A stretch of 64,000 nucleotides of DNA from Subtercola boreus (GTDB lineage Bacteria; Actinomycetota; Actinomycetes; Actinomycetales; Microbacteriaceae). A program made the translations under genes and the position numbers. This document shows positions 35,610-44,455 of the stretch, in pieces; the stretch's first letter is position 1; each line of letters starts with the position of its first letter. The notes under the pieces are model-generated. The model worked only from the letters and a program-made list of their open reading frames with translations. It searched no databases and had not been told where the DNA came from. The stretch covers positions 248,001 to 312,000 of the forward strand of contig NZ_NBXA01000007.1 of NCBI RefSeq assembly GCF_003399625.1, given 5' to 3'.

Positions 35610-37672
35610 TGTCGACCGTGCTCGCAGACGTCGTCATCGTCCTCGTCGGGATCGTCTCCGCGGTGCTCGTCGGGCTCGTCTCGAGGCGGGTGCTCGGGGG
35701 GCCGGTCGGCTGGCCGCGGAGCATCGTCGTGGGCATCCTCGTCTTCGTCTCGGGGCTCCCGTTCGCCTTCTGGGTGGGAGAGCGCACCGGCACGGTGTCG
35801 GGAGACAATCACACGTTCCAGACGTCGAACACCGTCGGCATCATCGTGCTCGTGCTGAGCGTCGCGTGGATCTTCGCGCTCGGCGTCGCTGTGCTGGTCG
35901 GCCTCGAAGCCCTGGTGCCCACCCGGCCGAAGGCCAACCCGATCGACGTCGTGCGCGGTGCCCTCGCGCAGCGGCGCCGCACCCGTCGCTACCTCCAGAT
36001 CCTCGAGATCGCATCGCGGCACGGAGCCGGCTTCATCTTCTCGGGCCGGGCTCGCCGGTCATCCGATCTCAGCACGGCGCAGCAGCGCGCGAACGCCGTG
36101 ATCTCGACGATCAACGCCTCGGGCGTCACCTTCGTGAAGATCGGGCAGGTGCTCTCCACCCGTCGCGACCTCATTCCCGAGCCCTATCTCAGCGCCCTCG
36201 CCTCCCTGCAGTCGAGCGCGACGACCCTGCCGTGGCCGGAGATCCGTACGGCCATCGAGAGCGAACTCGGCCGCCCGATCGATGCCGTCTTCGAGCACAT
36301 CGACCCCACCCCGCTCGCCGCCGCCTCCGTCGCCCAGGTGCACCGGGCGACCCTGCTCGACGGCACGAAGGTGGTCGTCAAGGTGCAGCGCCCGACCGCC
36401 CGCGCGCAGGTCGAGGCTGATGTCGACATCATCCTGCGCCTCGCCCGCCGCGCCGAACAGCAGACCCAGCAGGGCCGGGACCTGCGGGCCGAGTCGGTGG
36501 CAAGAGGCTTCACAACCACGCTGCTCGACGAGCTCGACTACACGATCGAGTACAACAACACCGAGATGATCCGTTCGACCCTGCGGCGGATCGCGGAGGC
36601 CGGTTCGCGTCCACAGCCCGGCTCCCAGACGGCTCCCCTCAGTGTTCCCGTGGTCTACCCTGACGCGAGCAGCCGGCGCATGATCACGATGGACCTCGTC
36701 GACGGCACGCCGCTCAGCCGGTCATCCGATCGCCTCGCCCTGCTGAACGCCGACGAACGGAACACACTCGCGACCGGGCTGATGAACACGGTGCTCGAGC
36801 AGATCCTCGTCTACGGGGTGTTCCACGCAGACCTCCACCCCGGCAACGTCATCCTGAGGGAGGACGGATCGCTCGGACTGATCGACTTCGGTGCCATCGG
36901 CATCATCGAGCGGAGCCAGCGCGAGCGTCTCGCCACCCTGCTGCTCGCCGCATCGAACGAGGACGACATCGCGGCGACGGATGCCCTGCTGCTCATCGTC
37001 GATGTGCCGCCGGAGACCGACATCGACTCGTTCCGGCACGACATCGGCATCATGCTGACGACTGTGCGGCACCGGAACGGCGGGGCGGGCGGATCCATCT
37101 TCACGCTGATGCTCGACGTGATCCGACAGCACCACATCGCCCTGCCGTCGACCCTCGCGTCGGCGTTCCGCAGTTTCGCCACCCTCGAGGGGTGCCTGCA
37201 CGTGCTGGTGCCCGACTTCGACATGATGGGGGCGGCGCTCGACCGGGTGCCGCAGCTCCTTCTGCGCATGCTCAGCCTGAAGCGTCTCGCCGCCTCGGCC
37301 CAGGCGGAGGCCTCCAATTCGGCCGCCATCCTCCGCACGCTGCCGAGGCGCGCCGATGCGCTGCTCACACAACTCGAGAAGGGCACGCTCGGCGTGAGGG
37401 TGCGGCAGTTCGCGGCATCGGATGACCGGGGTTTCATCAACGGGATCGTCGGTGAGATCGTGGGGGCCTTCGTGTCGATCGCCGCCGTCGTCGTGGCGAT
37501 CGTTCTCATCGTGTCGGGCACGGGGCCTCTGCTCGCTCCGAACCTCGACCTGTTCGACCTGCTCGGTGCCGTCATCGGGTTCTTCGGATTCCTCGGGGTG
37601 ATGCGCGTCGTGCGGAACGCGCTCGTTCGCCGCGGGCGTGGCGGTGGACCGACCAGCCGCAGTGGCACCTAG
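35609..37672 (+). CDS. ABC1 (AarF/UbiB) family atypical kinase
   Basis: 687 aa, ATG 35609 overlapping the preceding stop. Three N-terminal membrane segments (about 4-100) lie before the ABC1 domain: FVKIGQVLSTRRDLIPEPYL, AAASVAQVHRATLLDGTKVV with the A-rich loop, VKVQRP, HADLHPGNVILREDGSLGLI and DFGAIG. Two C-terminal membrane helices end the chain. UbiB-type proteins bind ATP and take part in isoprenoid quinone metabolism or lipid trafficking. Its TAG stop shares CTAG (37669-37672) with the convergent regulator gene. Confidence 0.9.
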   Translation: MSTVLADVVIVLVGIVSAVLVGLVSRRVLGGPVGWPRSIVVGILVFVSGLPFAFWVGERTGTVSGDNHTFQTSNTVGIIVLVLSVAWIFALGVAVLVGLEALVPTRPKANPIDVVRGALAQRRRTRRYLQILEIASRHGAGFIFSGRARRSSDLSTAQQRANAVISTINASGVTFVKIGQVLSTRRDLIPEPYLSALASLQSSATTLPWPEIRTAIESELGRPIDAVFEHIDPTPLAAASVAQVHRATLLDGTKVVVKVQRPTARAQVEADVDIILRLARRAEQQTQQGRDLRAESVARGFTTTLLDELDYTIEYNNTEMIRSTLRRIAEAGSRPQPGSQTAPLSVPVVYPDASSRRMITMDLVDGTPLSRSSDRLALLNADERNTLATGLMNTVLEQILVYGVFHADLHPGNVILREDGSLGLIDFGAIGIIERSQRERLATLLLAASNEDDIAATDALLLIVDVPPETDIDSFRHDIGIMLTTVRHRNGGAGGSIFTLMLDVIRQHHIALPSTLASAFRSFATLEGCLHVLVPDFDMMGAALDRVPQLLLRMLSLKRLAASAQAEASNSAAILRTLPRRADALLTQLEKGTLGVRVRQFAASDDRGFINGIVGEIVGAFVSIAAVVVAIVLIVSGTGPLLAPNLDLFDLLGAVIGFFGFLGVMRVVRNALVRRGRGGGPTSRSGT

Positions 37673-38538
37673 CGCGTCGCGGCCCCGACCGCCGACACCC
37701 GCAGGAAGTCGAGCTTCGCTGCGGCGTCGGATCCCGTGGCCGCCGTGTAGGCGACGATGCGCACGTCACTGCCGGCCACGCTGAACACATCGCAGTCGAG
37801 CTCGACGTCACCCACGACAGCATTGCGCATGACCTTCCGCTCGGACTGGTGCTCGCCCACCGCTCCGCTCTCCCAGAGTCGGCGGAACTCGGGGCTCGCG
37901 TGAAGCAGTTCCGTGACGAGCGCGCCGACCCCCCGATCATCCGGATACCGGCCCTGCACCCTGCGGAGGTCGCCGACGAGAGAGACGCCGAAACGCTCGA
38001 GGCTGCCCGACCGGCTGACGATGCCGTTCTCTCCCTCGTGGAGGGGCTCGCCGGTGAAGAGCGAGCGGATGAGGTTCGGCCGGGAGCCCGGGCGCGCACC
38101 CGTCACCGGCTCGCCGAGGAGCGCCGCCCAGAGCGGGCTCCACGAGATGAGGTCCCACGACGCGGTGAAGACCGCCAGCGGCACCTCGCCGAGGCGGGCG
38201 ACGAGGCGCTGCACCCCCGGCGGGATGTGGGCGGGCACCTCGCGGGGCGACGGAGGAAGGAGCCCCGCGACGATGAACAGGCGGTCGCGCTCCGCCTCGC
38301 TCAGCTGGAGGGCCCGGGCGAGGGCCGCGGCGACCTGTGCCGAGGGCCGGCGGGCCCGGCCCTGTTCGAGTCGCACCACGTAGTCGACGCTCAACCCCGC
38401 GAGGGCGGCGAGCTCTTCGCGCCGGAGTCCCGCAGCCCGGCGGGAGTCACCCGCCGCGAGTCCGACGTCGACGGGGGAGAGACGGTCGCGCCAGGAACGG
38501 AGGAGTGCCCCGAGGTCGCCGTGCGGATCATCCTGCAT
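37669..38538 (-). CDS. MmyB-type XRE transcriptional regulator
   Basis: 289 aa, ATG 38538. An N-terminal XRE domain (about 5-80) has DSRRAAGLRREELAALAGLS and YVVRLEQGRARRPSAQV. The C-terminal MmyB-like ligand-binding domain (about 105-275) has AVFTASWDLISWSPLWAALL and RYPDDRGVGALVTELL. Such regulators usually control a divergent SDR gene, and one starts at 38661. Both starts have the same AGACTGGG block just upstream. Autoregulation is likely. The ligand is unknown, perhaps a fatty acid or similar small molecule. Confidence 0.9.
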   Translation of the reverse strand: MQDDPHGDLGALLRSWRDRLSPVDVGLAAGDSRRAAGLRREELAALAGLSVDYVVRLEQGRARRPSAQVAAALARALQLSEAERDRLFIVAGLLPPSPREVPAHIPPGVQRLVARLGEVPLAVFTASWDLISWSPLWAALLGEPVTGARPGSRPNLIRSLFTGEPLHEGENGIVSRSGSLERFGVSLVGDLRRVQGRYPDDRGVGALVTELLHASPEFRRLWESGAVGEHQSERKVMRNAVVGDVELDCDVFSVAGSDVRIVAYTAATGSDAAAKLDFLRVSAVGAATR

Positions 38539-38541
38539 CAC

Positions 38542-38657
38542 CCCAGTCTGCGCCCTCCGGCGCCGCTCCGCCCGTCGATCGAAGGGTGCAGGGTGGTACC
38601 GCCAGTCCATATGCTCCGCCGGGCCACGACACCCCCGCATCCACGGTCAAGACTGGG
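38542..38657. promoter_or_regulatory. Divergent promoter region with mirrored AGACTGGG blocks
   Basis: CCCAGTCT (38542-38549) and AGACTGGG (38650-38657) are inverted copies, each a few bases from one of the divergent starts. Read toward each gene, the AAGACT or CAGACT part falls about 7 nt before ATG, like a leaderless -10. A near-palindrome GGTGGTACCGCC lies between them and may be the operator. Confidence 0.5.
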
Positions 38658-38660
38658 CAC

Positions 38661-39353
38661 ATGACAACAACACTGATCTCCGGGGCCAACAAGGGCCTCG
38701 GCTACGAAACCGCCCGCCGCCTCATCGGCGAAGGACACACCGTCTGGATCGGCGCCCGCGACGAGACCAGGGGCCGGGCCGCAGCCGATGCCCTCGGGGC
38801 CCGCTTCGTGCAGCTCGACGTGACCGACGACACCTCGGTGGATGCCGCCGTCACCACCCTCACGGAAGCCGGCGGACTCGACGTGCTCATCAACAACGCC
38901 GGCATCGCCGGGCCGTACGTCGACGCTCTCGACCAGACCGCCGCCGACGCGGAACGGGTCTTCGGCACCAACGTGATCGGGATCGTGCGGCTCACCCGGG
39001 CCTTCGCCCCGCTCCTCAGCGCCTCGGATGCGCCGACCATCGTCAACGTCACGAGCGGCCTCGGCTCCTTCGGGGCGGTGCACGACAGCTCACGCATCGA
39101 GTCGACGATCATCGCGCCCCTCTACACCGCCTCGAAGTCGGCCGTCACCATGCTCACCGTGCAGTACGCGAAGGCGCTCCCGGAGTTCCGTATCAACGCA
39201 GCCGACCCCGGCTACACCGCGACCGACCTGAACGGACACAGCGGCCCCCAGAGCGTGACGGAGGGCACGGATGCCGTCGTCGAACTCGCCACCCGCAACG
39301 GTTCGGGCCCGACCGGCACCTTCATCGACCGCTCAGGCGTCGCGCCGTTCTAG
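38661..39353 (+). CDS. SDR-family NAD(P)-dependent oxidoreductase
   Basis: 230 aa, ATG 38661, preceded by the leaderless-type AGACT box. Rossmann motif TLISGANKGLGYETARRL (residues 4-21), NNAG in VLINNAGIAGPYVD, active-site Ser in VTSGLGSFG and catalytic YTASKSA. The carbonyl-reductase-like SDR is divergent from the MmyB regulator, which probably controls it. Target substrate unknown. Confidence 0.92.
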   Translation: MTTTLISGANKGLGYETARRLIGEGHTVWIGARDETRGRAAADALGARFVQLDVTDDTSVDAAVTTLTEAGGLDVLINNAGIAGPYVDALDQTAADAERVFGTNVIGIVRLTRAFAPLLSASDAPTIVNVTSGLGSFGAVHDSSRIESTIIAPLYTASKSAVTMLTVQYAKALPEFRINAADPGYTATDLNGHSGPQSVTEGTDAVVELATRNGSGPTGTFIDRSGVAPF

Positions 39354-39393
39354 CCGGTGCGCTCGGCCTGGGCAGCTGACAGCCATTCCACTG

Positions 39394-39789
39394 TCAGTCG
39401 TCGTCGCCCGGGCCGAAGTCGGGGCGGACGTCCCAGCCGGTCTGTTGACGCAGCGTCGCCACGAGCGTCAACGCCTGGAGCCTCGCCTGGTCGGTGCTCA
39501 CGCTGCTGTAGACATCGATCGCGAGTGGCGGCGGTTCGCCGAGCTTCGGAAGCTCGACCTCCACCCACGCCCCCTCGGCCAGCGGGATCATCGGACGCCC
39601 CAGCTTCGCGTTCTCGACAGGCCGATCGACGGCCAGGGAGATCACCGCAAGCGTGTCGAGCTTCGAGATCGCCTGGTAGAGGATGACCGTGGCGCAGTAC
39701 TCGGGTGCCGGTTCTGGCTGGCGGCTCCGCCGTGACATGCCCCGCCCGAACATGCCTCGCCCGAACATGCCTCGCCCGAACCGACCCAT
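39394..39789 (-). CDS. Hypothetical protein with N-terminal RGMFG repeats
   Basis: 131 aa from ATG 39789. The first 20 residues repeat RGMFG, RGMFG, RGMSRRS, encoded by three 15-bp tandem repeats that each contain an in-frame ATG. The rest is an acidic alpha/beta domain (SKLDTLAVISLAVDRPVENA, YSSVSTDQARLQALTLVATL, DVRPDFGPGDDD). I do not recognise the family. The true start may be ATG 39738 after the repeats. Confidence 0.55.
   Translation of the reverse strand: MGRFGRGMFGRGMFGRGMSRRSRQPEPAPEYCATVILYQAISKLDTLAVISLAVDRPVENAKLGRPMIPLAEGAWVEVELPKLGEPPPLAIDVYSSVSTDQARLQALTLVATLRQQTGWDVRPDFGPGDDD
39736..39780. repeat. Three tandem 15-bp repeats with a start codon in each
   Basis: CATGCCTCGCCCGAA (first copy with CCCC) occurs at 39736-39750, 39751-39765 and 39766-39780. 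On the minus strand each reads TTCGGGCGAGGCATG, coding FGRGM with an in-frame ATG. Confidence 0.75.
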
Positions 39790-39810
39790 GGCTTCAGGCT
39801 ACCGTCGGGG

Positions 39811-41090
39811 TCAGAAAGGTGGGCGCATGGCTGCTCCGTCCTCGAAACGCGGCACGTGCTGCGGCAGGGGTGTCGGTTCGACGATGTACTCGAAGCCTGC
39901 CGGCGACGTCCAGGTGATTGTTCCGTCGGGGGCCTGTTCGACGGACCATTCCGTGTGGTGTTTCACCGTGTGGTGCCGTGAGCAGAGCGGGCTGATGTTG
40001 CGGAGTTCGGTGTGACCGCCGTCGCTCCAGGCGACGGTGTGGTCTAGGTCTGAGGTCGCCGAGGACTCGCAACTCAGTGGAAAGGTGCACTCGGCATAGG
40101 TCAGGCGGATGAGTTCGTCGAGATCGGCGGGTGGCCGGTACCTCTCGCGCCCGTAGGCCAGTGCGCACCCGGTGACGGGGTCGGTGAGCACGCGCGTTAT
40201 GCTCGGCGCGTCGCGGGTGAGGCGGAGAGCGGTGAGCCGGTCGGTCGGCCCGTACCCTTCGAGCTGCGCGGACCCAGAGACGGGAGCGCGCCCGCCCTGC
40301 GGAGAAGCCGCACCCGGCGCTGGGGGAGAGGTGAGGAGGGTGAGGGCAGGCACAGTCACGTGGATGCGGGCACGGATTCCTCTCGCGACGCCGTCGATGC
40401 TCGTCTCGCCGTTGAGGAGCAGGTCGCTGAGGGTGTCGACGCGGAGCTGGGCGATGGTTCGGGGGTCGCCGTTGTTCTTCGCCGAGCGCGCCAGCTCGTG
40501 GGCGCGGTTGTAGACGGCGACGGCTTCGACGGCAGGCAGGTAGAGCGTCAGGTAGGCCATGCCGTCGGAGGCGGGATCGATGTCGAGGCGTCTCCTCGCG
40601 GCTGCGTCGAGGTGCCGCTGAACTGGGGCAGGAGGGCGCGCTCGTAGTCCGCGACGGACGACCGCGCCAGGGTGGCGCTGTGCTGCACGATCTTCTCGGC
40701 GTGCCGGTAGGAGATCGCACCAGACTCGAGGGCAGCCCGGGTGGCGGCGAACGCCCCGGTCAGGCCTTCGCTCGTGTACAGCAGCCGGCGGGCGTCGTTC
40801 TCGCTCTGGTGGAGTGCGACGGCGAGTTCGGTGATGAGCTGGCGCTCGACGACCATGTCACTCGACCACTGCGGGCCACCCGTGAACGAGTCCGTCGTGT
40901 GCAGGGCGGTGCCGGCGAGGCGGGCCTCCTCCACGAGGTCTGTCAGAACCGCATACGCGGCCGCGATGGCCCTGTGCTGTGAGACGACAGCGCTGACGGC
41001 CGCCGCGAACCGCTGCCGTTTAGAGGGCACGACGGAGACCGGGGCGGGTGCTCCGACCGGCCTGTCGATGGTGAGTGATCCTCGTGTCAT
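39811..41090 (-). pseudogene. DUF222/HNH endonuclease gene, broken by deletion and frameshift
   Basis: Two frames together make one DUF222-HNH protein. 40548-41090 codes the N-terminal DUF222 part (AAAYAVLTDLVEEARLAGTA, SYRHAEKIVQHSATLARSSV) and ends out of frame. 39811-40560 codes the second part (QRHLDAAARRRLDIDPASDG just upstream, then MAYLTLYLPAVEAVAVYNRA) and the HNH motif DLDHTVAWSDGGHTELRNISPLCSRHH, split here as DLDHTVAWSDGGHTELRN and ISPLCSRHH. About 25 expected residues between YERALLPQ and QRHLD are missing. These repeat-prone genes are common in Microbacteriaceae and often decay. Confidence 0.7.
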
Positions 41091-41204
41091 GGGTCAAGCC
41101 AACCACGTCGCGCCGACATCCGAGGCCGAAAGCAGATACTGGTGGAGAACTCGCGATACGACCCACCTGTGGACGAGAAGAGGGCCACCCCCGCGCCGAG
41201 TTCT

Positions 41205-41762
41205 TTAGAAGAGCGTTGCAGTCCCGGAGGATCGGGTGATCGGCGCCGAAACGGGAGCCGATGAGGGTTCGGCCGCGGCCGCCGCGCTCAGCTGCACAGC
41301 CCCCGGGTACCCCGGCCCCGCATCGGGCGCACGACCGCGCGAGTGCGCCTCTGCGGCGCCGCGGGCCCGGGCATCCGCTGCTTCGTTCAGCGTGTGTCCG
41401 ACGTGACCCTTGACCCACTCGAAGCGGTACCGCCGCCCGGCGATCGCGTCGTCGATCTCCTTGATCAGGTCGAGGTTCATGACAGGTTTGCCGTCGCCCT
41501 TCCGCCATCCCTTGCGCTTCCAGCCCGCCATCCACTTGGTGATTGTGTTGATGACGTACTGGCTGTCGCAGAGGATGTGCAGGTCGTCGTCGACGTGAGC
41601 CGTCGCGCGGAAGAGCTCGAGCACCGCCTTCAGCTCACCCATGTTGTTGGTGCCATGCGGCCATCCGCCGGCCCCCCAGGTGTTGTCGTCGATGTACCAG
41701 GCCCAGCCCGCCGGGCCGGGGTTACCGAGTGCTGAGCCGTCGGCGGATGCGGTGATAGTCAT
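41205..41762 (-). CDS. rnhA: Ribonuclease HI with C-terminal tail
   Basis: 185 aa, ATG 41762 with a TACCCT box 7 nt upstream (leaderless). The catalytic acidic residues are visible: Asp in TASADGSALGNPGPAGWAWY, Glu in NNMGELKAVLELF, Asp in HILCDSQYVINTITKWMAGW, and Asp in HTLNEAADARARGAA; the basic-protrusion region GWKRKGWRKGDGKPVMNLDL is present. A tail of about 45 residues rich in Ala, Pro and Ser follows. It degrades the RNA strand of RNA-DNA hybrids. Confidence 0.92.
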   Translation of the reverse strand: MTITASADGSALGNPGPAGWAWYIDDNTWGAGGWPHGTNNMGELKAVLELFRATAHVDDDLHILCDSQYVINTITKWMAGWKRKGWRKGDGKPVMNLDLIKEIDDAIAGRRYRFEWVKGHVGHTLNEAADARARGAAEAHSRGRAPDAGPGYPGAVQLSAAAAAEPSSAPVSAPITRSSGTATLF

Positions 41763-41769
41763 TGCACCA

Positions 41770-41775
41770 AGGGTA
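41770..41775 (-). promoter_or_regulatory. -10 box of a leaderless promoter for rnhA
   Basis: Minus-strand TACCCT ends 7 nt before ATG 41762, which puts the transcription start at or next to the start codon. Confidence 0.45.
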
Positions 41776-41859
41776 GCGTCCGGGCGACCGGACCGGCGCA
41801 GGGTGACCGGACCAACGCAGGGCGACGGGGCCGGCGTCTGGCGGCGGGAGGTCATCCAT

Positions 41860-42606
41860 TCACGAACGGTCGAGCAGCGCCTCGATCTCGGCCACCACGA
41901 GCTCGGGACGCGTGATGAACGGGTGATGGCCGGTGGGCACCTCGACTGAGCGGGTCGCCCGGGCGGCATGGAAGCGCTGCAGCCCGACAGAGGTGCTCCG
42001 GTCGTCGGCGCACACGAGATACGTCGAGTCGACACCCTGCCAACCCGCGGCGGTGGTCGGCGTGACGAAGGATCCGAGGGCCTGCGCGGTCACCCGCGAC
42101 CAGGCCGCGCGTTGCGTGCTCGCGTCGGTGTCCTGCAGGAAACGCGCGCCGAACGAGGCAGCGTCGTACCCCGCGACGCTGAGCGTGCCGTCACCGTTGT
42201 CGCCGATCGTGACGGGGTCGCTCTCGCCGCTCATGATCGTGCCCTGCGCCTGCCCGATGTCGGGGAGGTACGACGACACGTAGAGGAGGTTCCGCACGGC
42301 AGGATGCGCGCCGGCTTCGGCGATGACCGTGCCTCCATAGGAGTGCCCGACGACGATCGCCGAACCCGGGTCGTCGAGGCTGTCGAGTTCGGCGCGGAGC
42401 GCCCTGGCGTCGGCCTCGAGGCCCGAGGCGACCGGATGCGCCGCCCCGTCCCGCGCCGTGCCCTCACCGCACGACGGCAGCTCCAGCGCTCGGCTCCGGA
42501 TGCCCGTACGGGCGAGGAGCAGGTCGGCTGTGCGCTGCCACCACCACGAGCCGTCGCGAACCAGGGCGCCGTGCACGAAGATCAGGTCCATCCGAGTTAC
42601 TCCCAT
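41860..42606 (-). CDS. Alpha/beta hydrolase
   Basis: 248 aa from ATG 42606 (MGVTRMDLIF); ATG 42591 is an alternative. The fold begins LIFVHGALVRDGSWWWQRTA with the oxyanion HG, the nucleophile elbow is VVGHSYGGTVI, and the C-terminal His is in VEVPTGHHPFITRPE. A likely acid lies in YLVCADDRSTSVGLQRF. Esterase-like activity on an unknown substrate. It is single and divergent from the dehydrogenase at 42771. Confidence 0.85.
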   Translation of the reverse strand: MGVTRMDLIFVHGALVRDGSWWWQRTADLLLARTGIRSRALELPSCGEGTARDGAAHPVASGLEADARALRAELDSLDDPGSAIVVGHSYGGTVIAEAGAHPAVRNLLYVSSYLPDIGQAQGTIMSGESDPVTIGDNGDGTLSVAGYDAASFGARFLQDTDASTQRAAWSRVTAQALGSFVTPTTAAGWQGVDSTYLVCADDRSTSVGLQRFHAARATRSVEVPTGHHPFITRPELVVAEIEALLDRS

Positions 42607-42770
42607 CACCCGGCGCAGGTGCGCTGCCGGTGGATCCGATGCTACGGATGCCCGGGGCGCCGAGCGTGCGGGTTCGCTCACAGCATCGGGGCATCCGGTC
42701 AACCCCTGGGTCAGCGGGGCAGGTGCGGGTTTGATGGGAGAAGACCAGGCGGATGAGAGAAGGAACAACC

Positions 42771-43625
42771 ATGCACATCGCACTACTCGGAATAGGGACC
42801 ATGGGTGCCGGGATGGCCCGCTCGATGCTCCGCGCCGGCCTCGAGGTCACCGTCTGGAACCGGCACGGCGAGAAGGCGGAGGCGCTGGCCGAGGATGGCG
42901 CGACCGTCGCATCCTCGTCTGCGGCAGCCGTCGCCGGGGCCGATGTGGTGCTGACGATGCTGTTCGACGAGGAGGCCGTGACCGACACGGCCGCGGAGTT
43001 CCTCCCGCACCTGGCCGACGGAGCGATCTGGATGCAGAGCGCCACGGTCGGGGTCGCCGGCACAGAGCGTCTCGCGAAGCTGGCGGCCGAGCACGGTGTG
43101 TCGTTCATCGATGCGCCCATGGTCGGCACGAAGAAGCCGGCGGAGGAGGGCGCGCTCGTCGTGCTGGTGTCGGGGGAGAGGGCGAGCATCCAGAGCCTCG
43201 GGCCGGTGCTCGACGCGATCGGTTCGAAGACGGTCGAGGCGGGCGACGAACCCGGCCGGGCGAGTGCGCTGAAACTGGCCTGCAATGCGTGGGTGGCGTC
43301 GCTCACTGCGGCGACCGCGCAGTCTGTCCAGATGTGCCGGGCCCTCGGAGTGGATCCGGCCTTGTTCCTGCACGCCATCGACGGCGGGCCCTCGAACACG
43401 CCCTACGCGCAGCTGAAGGGCGGCATGATGATCGACGGCGACTTCACGGCATCGTTCGCGGTCGACGGGCTCACGAAGGACCTCGGGCTGATGCAGGAGG
43501 CTGTGACCGGCACCGCCGCATCGGCAGCCCTGCTGGGGCCGCTCTACGACGTGTTCGCGCAGGCAGGGCGGGCGGGGTACGGATCCGAGGACATCGCTGC
43601 GGTGGTCGAGGCCTTCCGGGTGTGA
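42771..43625 (+). CDS. NAD(P)-dependent 3-hydroxyisobutyrate dehydrogenase-like oxidoreductase
   Basis: 284 aa, ATG 42771 with AGAAGGA just upstream. Rossmann motif GIGTMGAGMARSMLRAG (8-24), substrate-binding loop DAPMVGTKKPAEEGALVVLV (about 115-134; normally DAPVSG), and catalytic Lys in LKLACNAWVASL (about 173). The second half is the helical NAD_binding_11 domain. Beta-hydroxyacid dehydrogenase family; exact substrate unknown. It stands alone. Confidence 0.9.
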   Translation: MHIALLGIGTMGAGMARSMLRAGLEVTVWNRHGEKAEALAEDGATVASSSAAAVAGADVVLTMLFDEEAVTDTAAEFLPHLADGAIWMQSATVGVAGTERLAKLAAEHGVSFIDAPMVGTKKPAEEGALVVLVSGERASIQSLGPVLDAIGSKTVEAGDEPGRASALKLACNAWVASLTAATAQSVQMCRALGVDPALFLHAIDGGPSNTPYAQLKGGMMIDGDFTASFAVDGLTKDLGLMQEAVTGTAASAALLGPLYDVFAQAGRAGYGSEDIAAVVEAFRV

Positions 43626-43791
43626 GAACTCCCGTCAGTCGTCTTCGCGGGACGCGTCGCCGATGCGGGCGCCGCCTGACTGGTCTGGCCGCGTGCGTTA
43701 TTCAGGATGCGTGGGTTGTTCAGGATATGCGGGGGGCCAGCGAGCACACGGGCTCGGCGCCGCCCGCGTCCTGAGGTGGTGCGACCAGGCG

Positions 43792-44124
43792 TCACGCCAG
43801 CCGGTGGCGGAGTGCTGCACCCGCGACGTCGGGCCAGGCATCGGCGGCGCTGGCCGGGAGCGACGCCCAGTCGCGCCAGACCCGGTGCCCACCGCCGTTC
43901 TTCGAAGCGCCCGGGCTGAACAGGGTAGCGCCCGGCACGGCGAGGGCATCGGCGAGCTCAGGGGTACCGGCACCGAGCCGCACACCGAGGCGGTCGTTGC
44001 TGAGGCACGCGAACATCCTGCCGTTCACGGCGAACATCGGTCGCCCCATCATCTGGCTGCGTTCCGCGCCCTGCGCCAGCAACTCTGCCGCAAGCGCTTC
44101 GAACAACTCCTCCGTCGTCGGCAT
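43792..44124 (-). CDS. TfoX/Sxy N-terminal domain protein
   Basis: 110 aa, ATG 44124. TEELFEALAAELLAQGAERS, then MMGRPMFAVNGRMFACLSND and LGVRLGAGTPELADALAVPG match the TfoX N-terminal domain (GMFG-like, followed by PMFAVNGRMFA). In Proteobacteria TfoX regulates competence; stand-alone copies in Actinobacteria have unknown roles. It lies 26 bp downstream of another small gene on the same strand, so they may be co-transcribed. Confidence 0.8.
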   Translation of the reverse strand: MPTTEELFEALAAELLAQGAERSQMMGRPMFAVNGRMFACLSNDRLGVRLGAGTPELADALAVPGATLFSPGASKNGGGHRVWRDWASLPASAADAWPDVAGAALRHRLA

Positions 44125-44150
44125 GCCTCGATTCTCTCGCGCTGCGCTCC

Positions 44151-44438
44151 TCAGAACCAGAGCTGCAGCGTGATCGTGTAGAGGTGCCCCACCTGCTTCT
44201 CGAGTTCGTCCCGCAGCCGGAACCCCTCGAGGTCGAACCACTTGCGGCGCTCCTCCGAGCCGAAGAGGCCGGTCTCGTCGTTTCCCCACTTCACGAAGAA
44301 ATGCGCCCAGGCTCGGAGGTCTGCGTCGAGTTGCGGGGTGATGAGGGCCGGCCAATCGGGCTTGTCCTCTGGCCACCAGGTGATGTCCGACAGTGGCCAG
44401 CCCTGGGCGTAGTCGACGGAGAGCGTGAGTTCGCGCAT
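44151..44438 (-). CDS. Small hypothetical protein, 95 aa
   Basis: ATG 44438 (MRELTLSVDYAQGWPLSDIT); ATG 44447 is possible. It is rich in Trp (WWPEDKPDWPALI, LRAWAHFFVKWGN) and ends YTITLQLWF. No membrane segment or known domain was recognised. It lies just upstream of the TfoX-like gene on the same strand. Confidence 0.6.
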   Translation of the reverse strand: MRELTLSVDYAQGWPLSDITWWPEDKPDWPALITPQLDADLRAWAHFFVKWGNDETGLFGSEERRKWFDLEGFRLRDELEKQVGHLYTITLQLWF

Positions 44439-44455
44439 GGCACTCATCCTCGGTC

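Noticed and set aside
43626-43791. Intergenic stretch after the dehydrogenase gene
   Set aside because: Contains ATTCAGGATGCGTGGG-like near-repeats but nothing convincing; no gene called.
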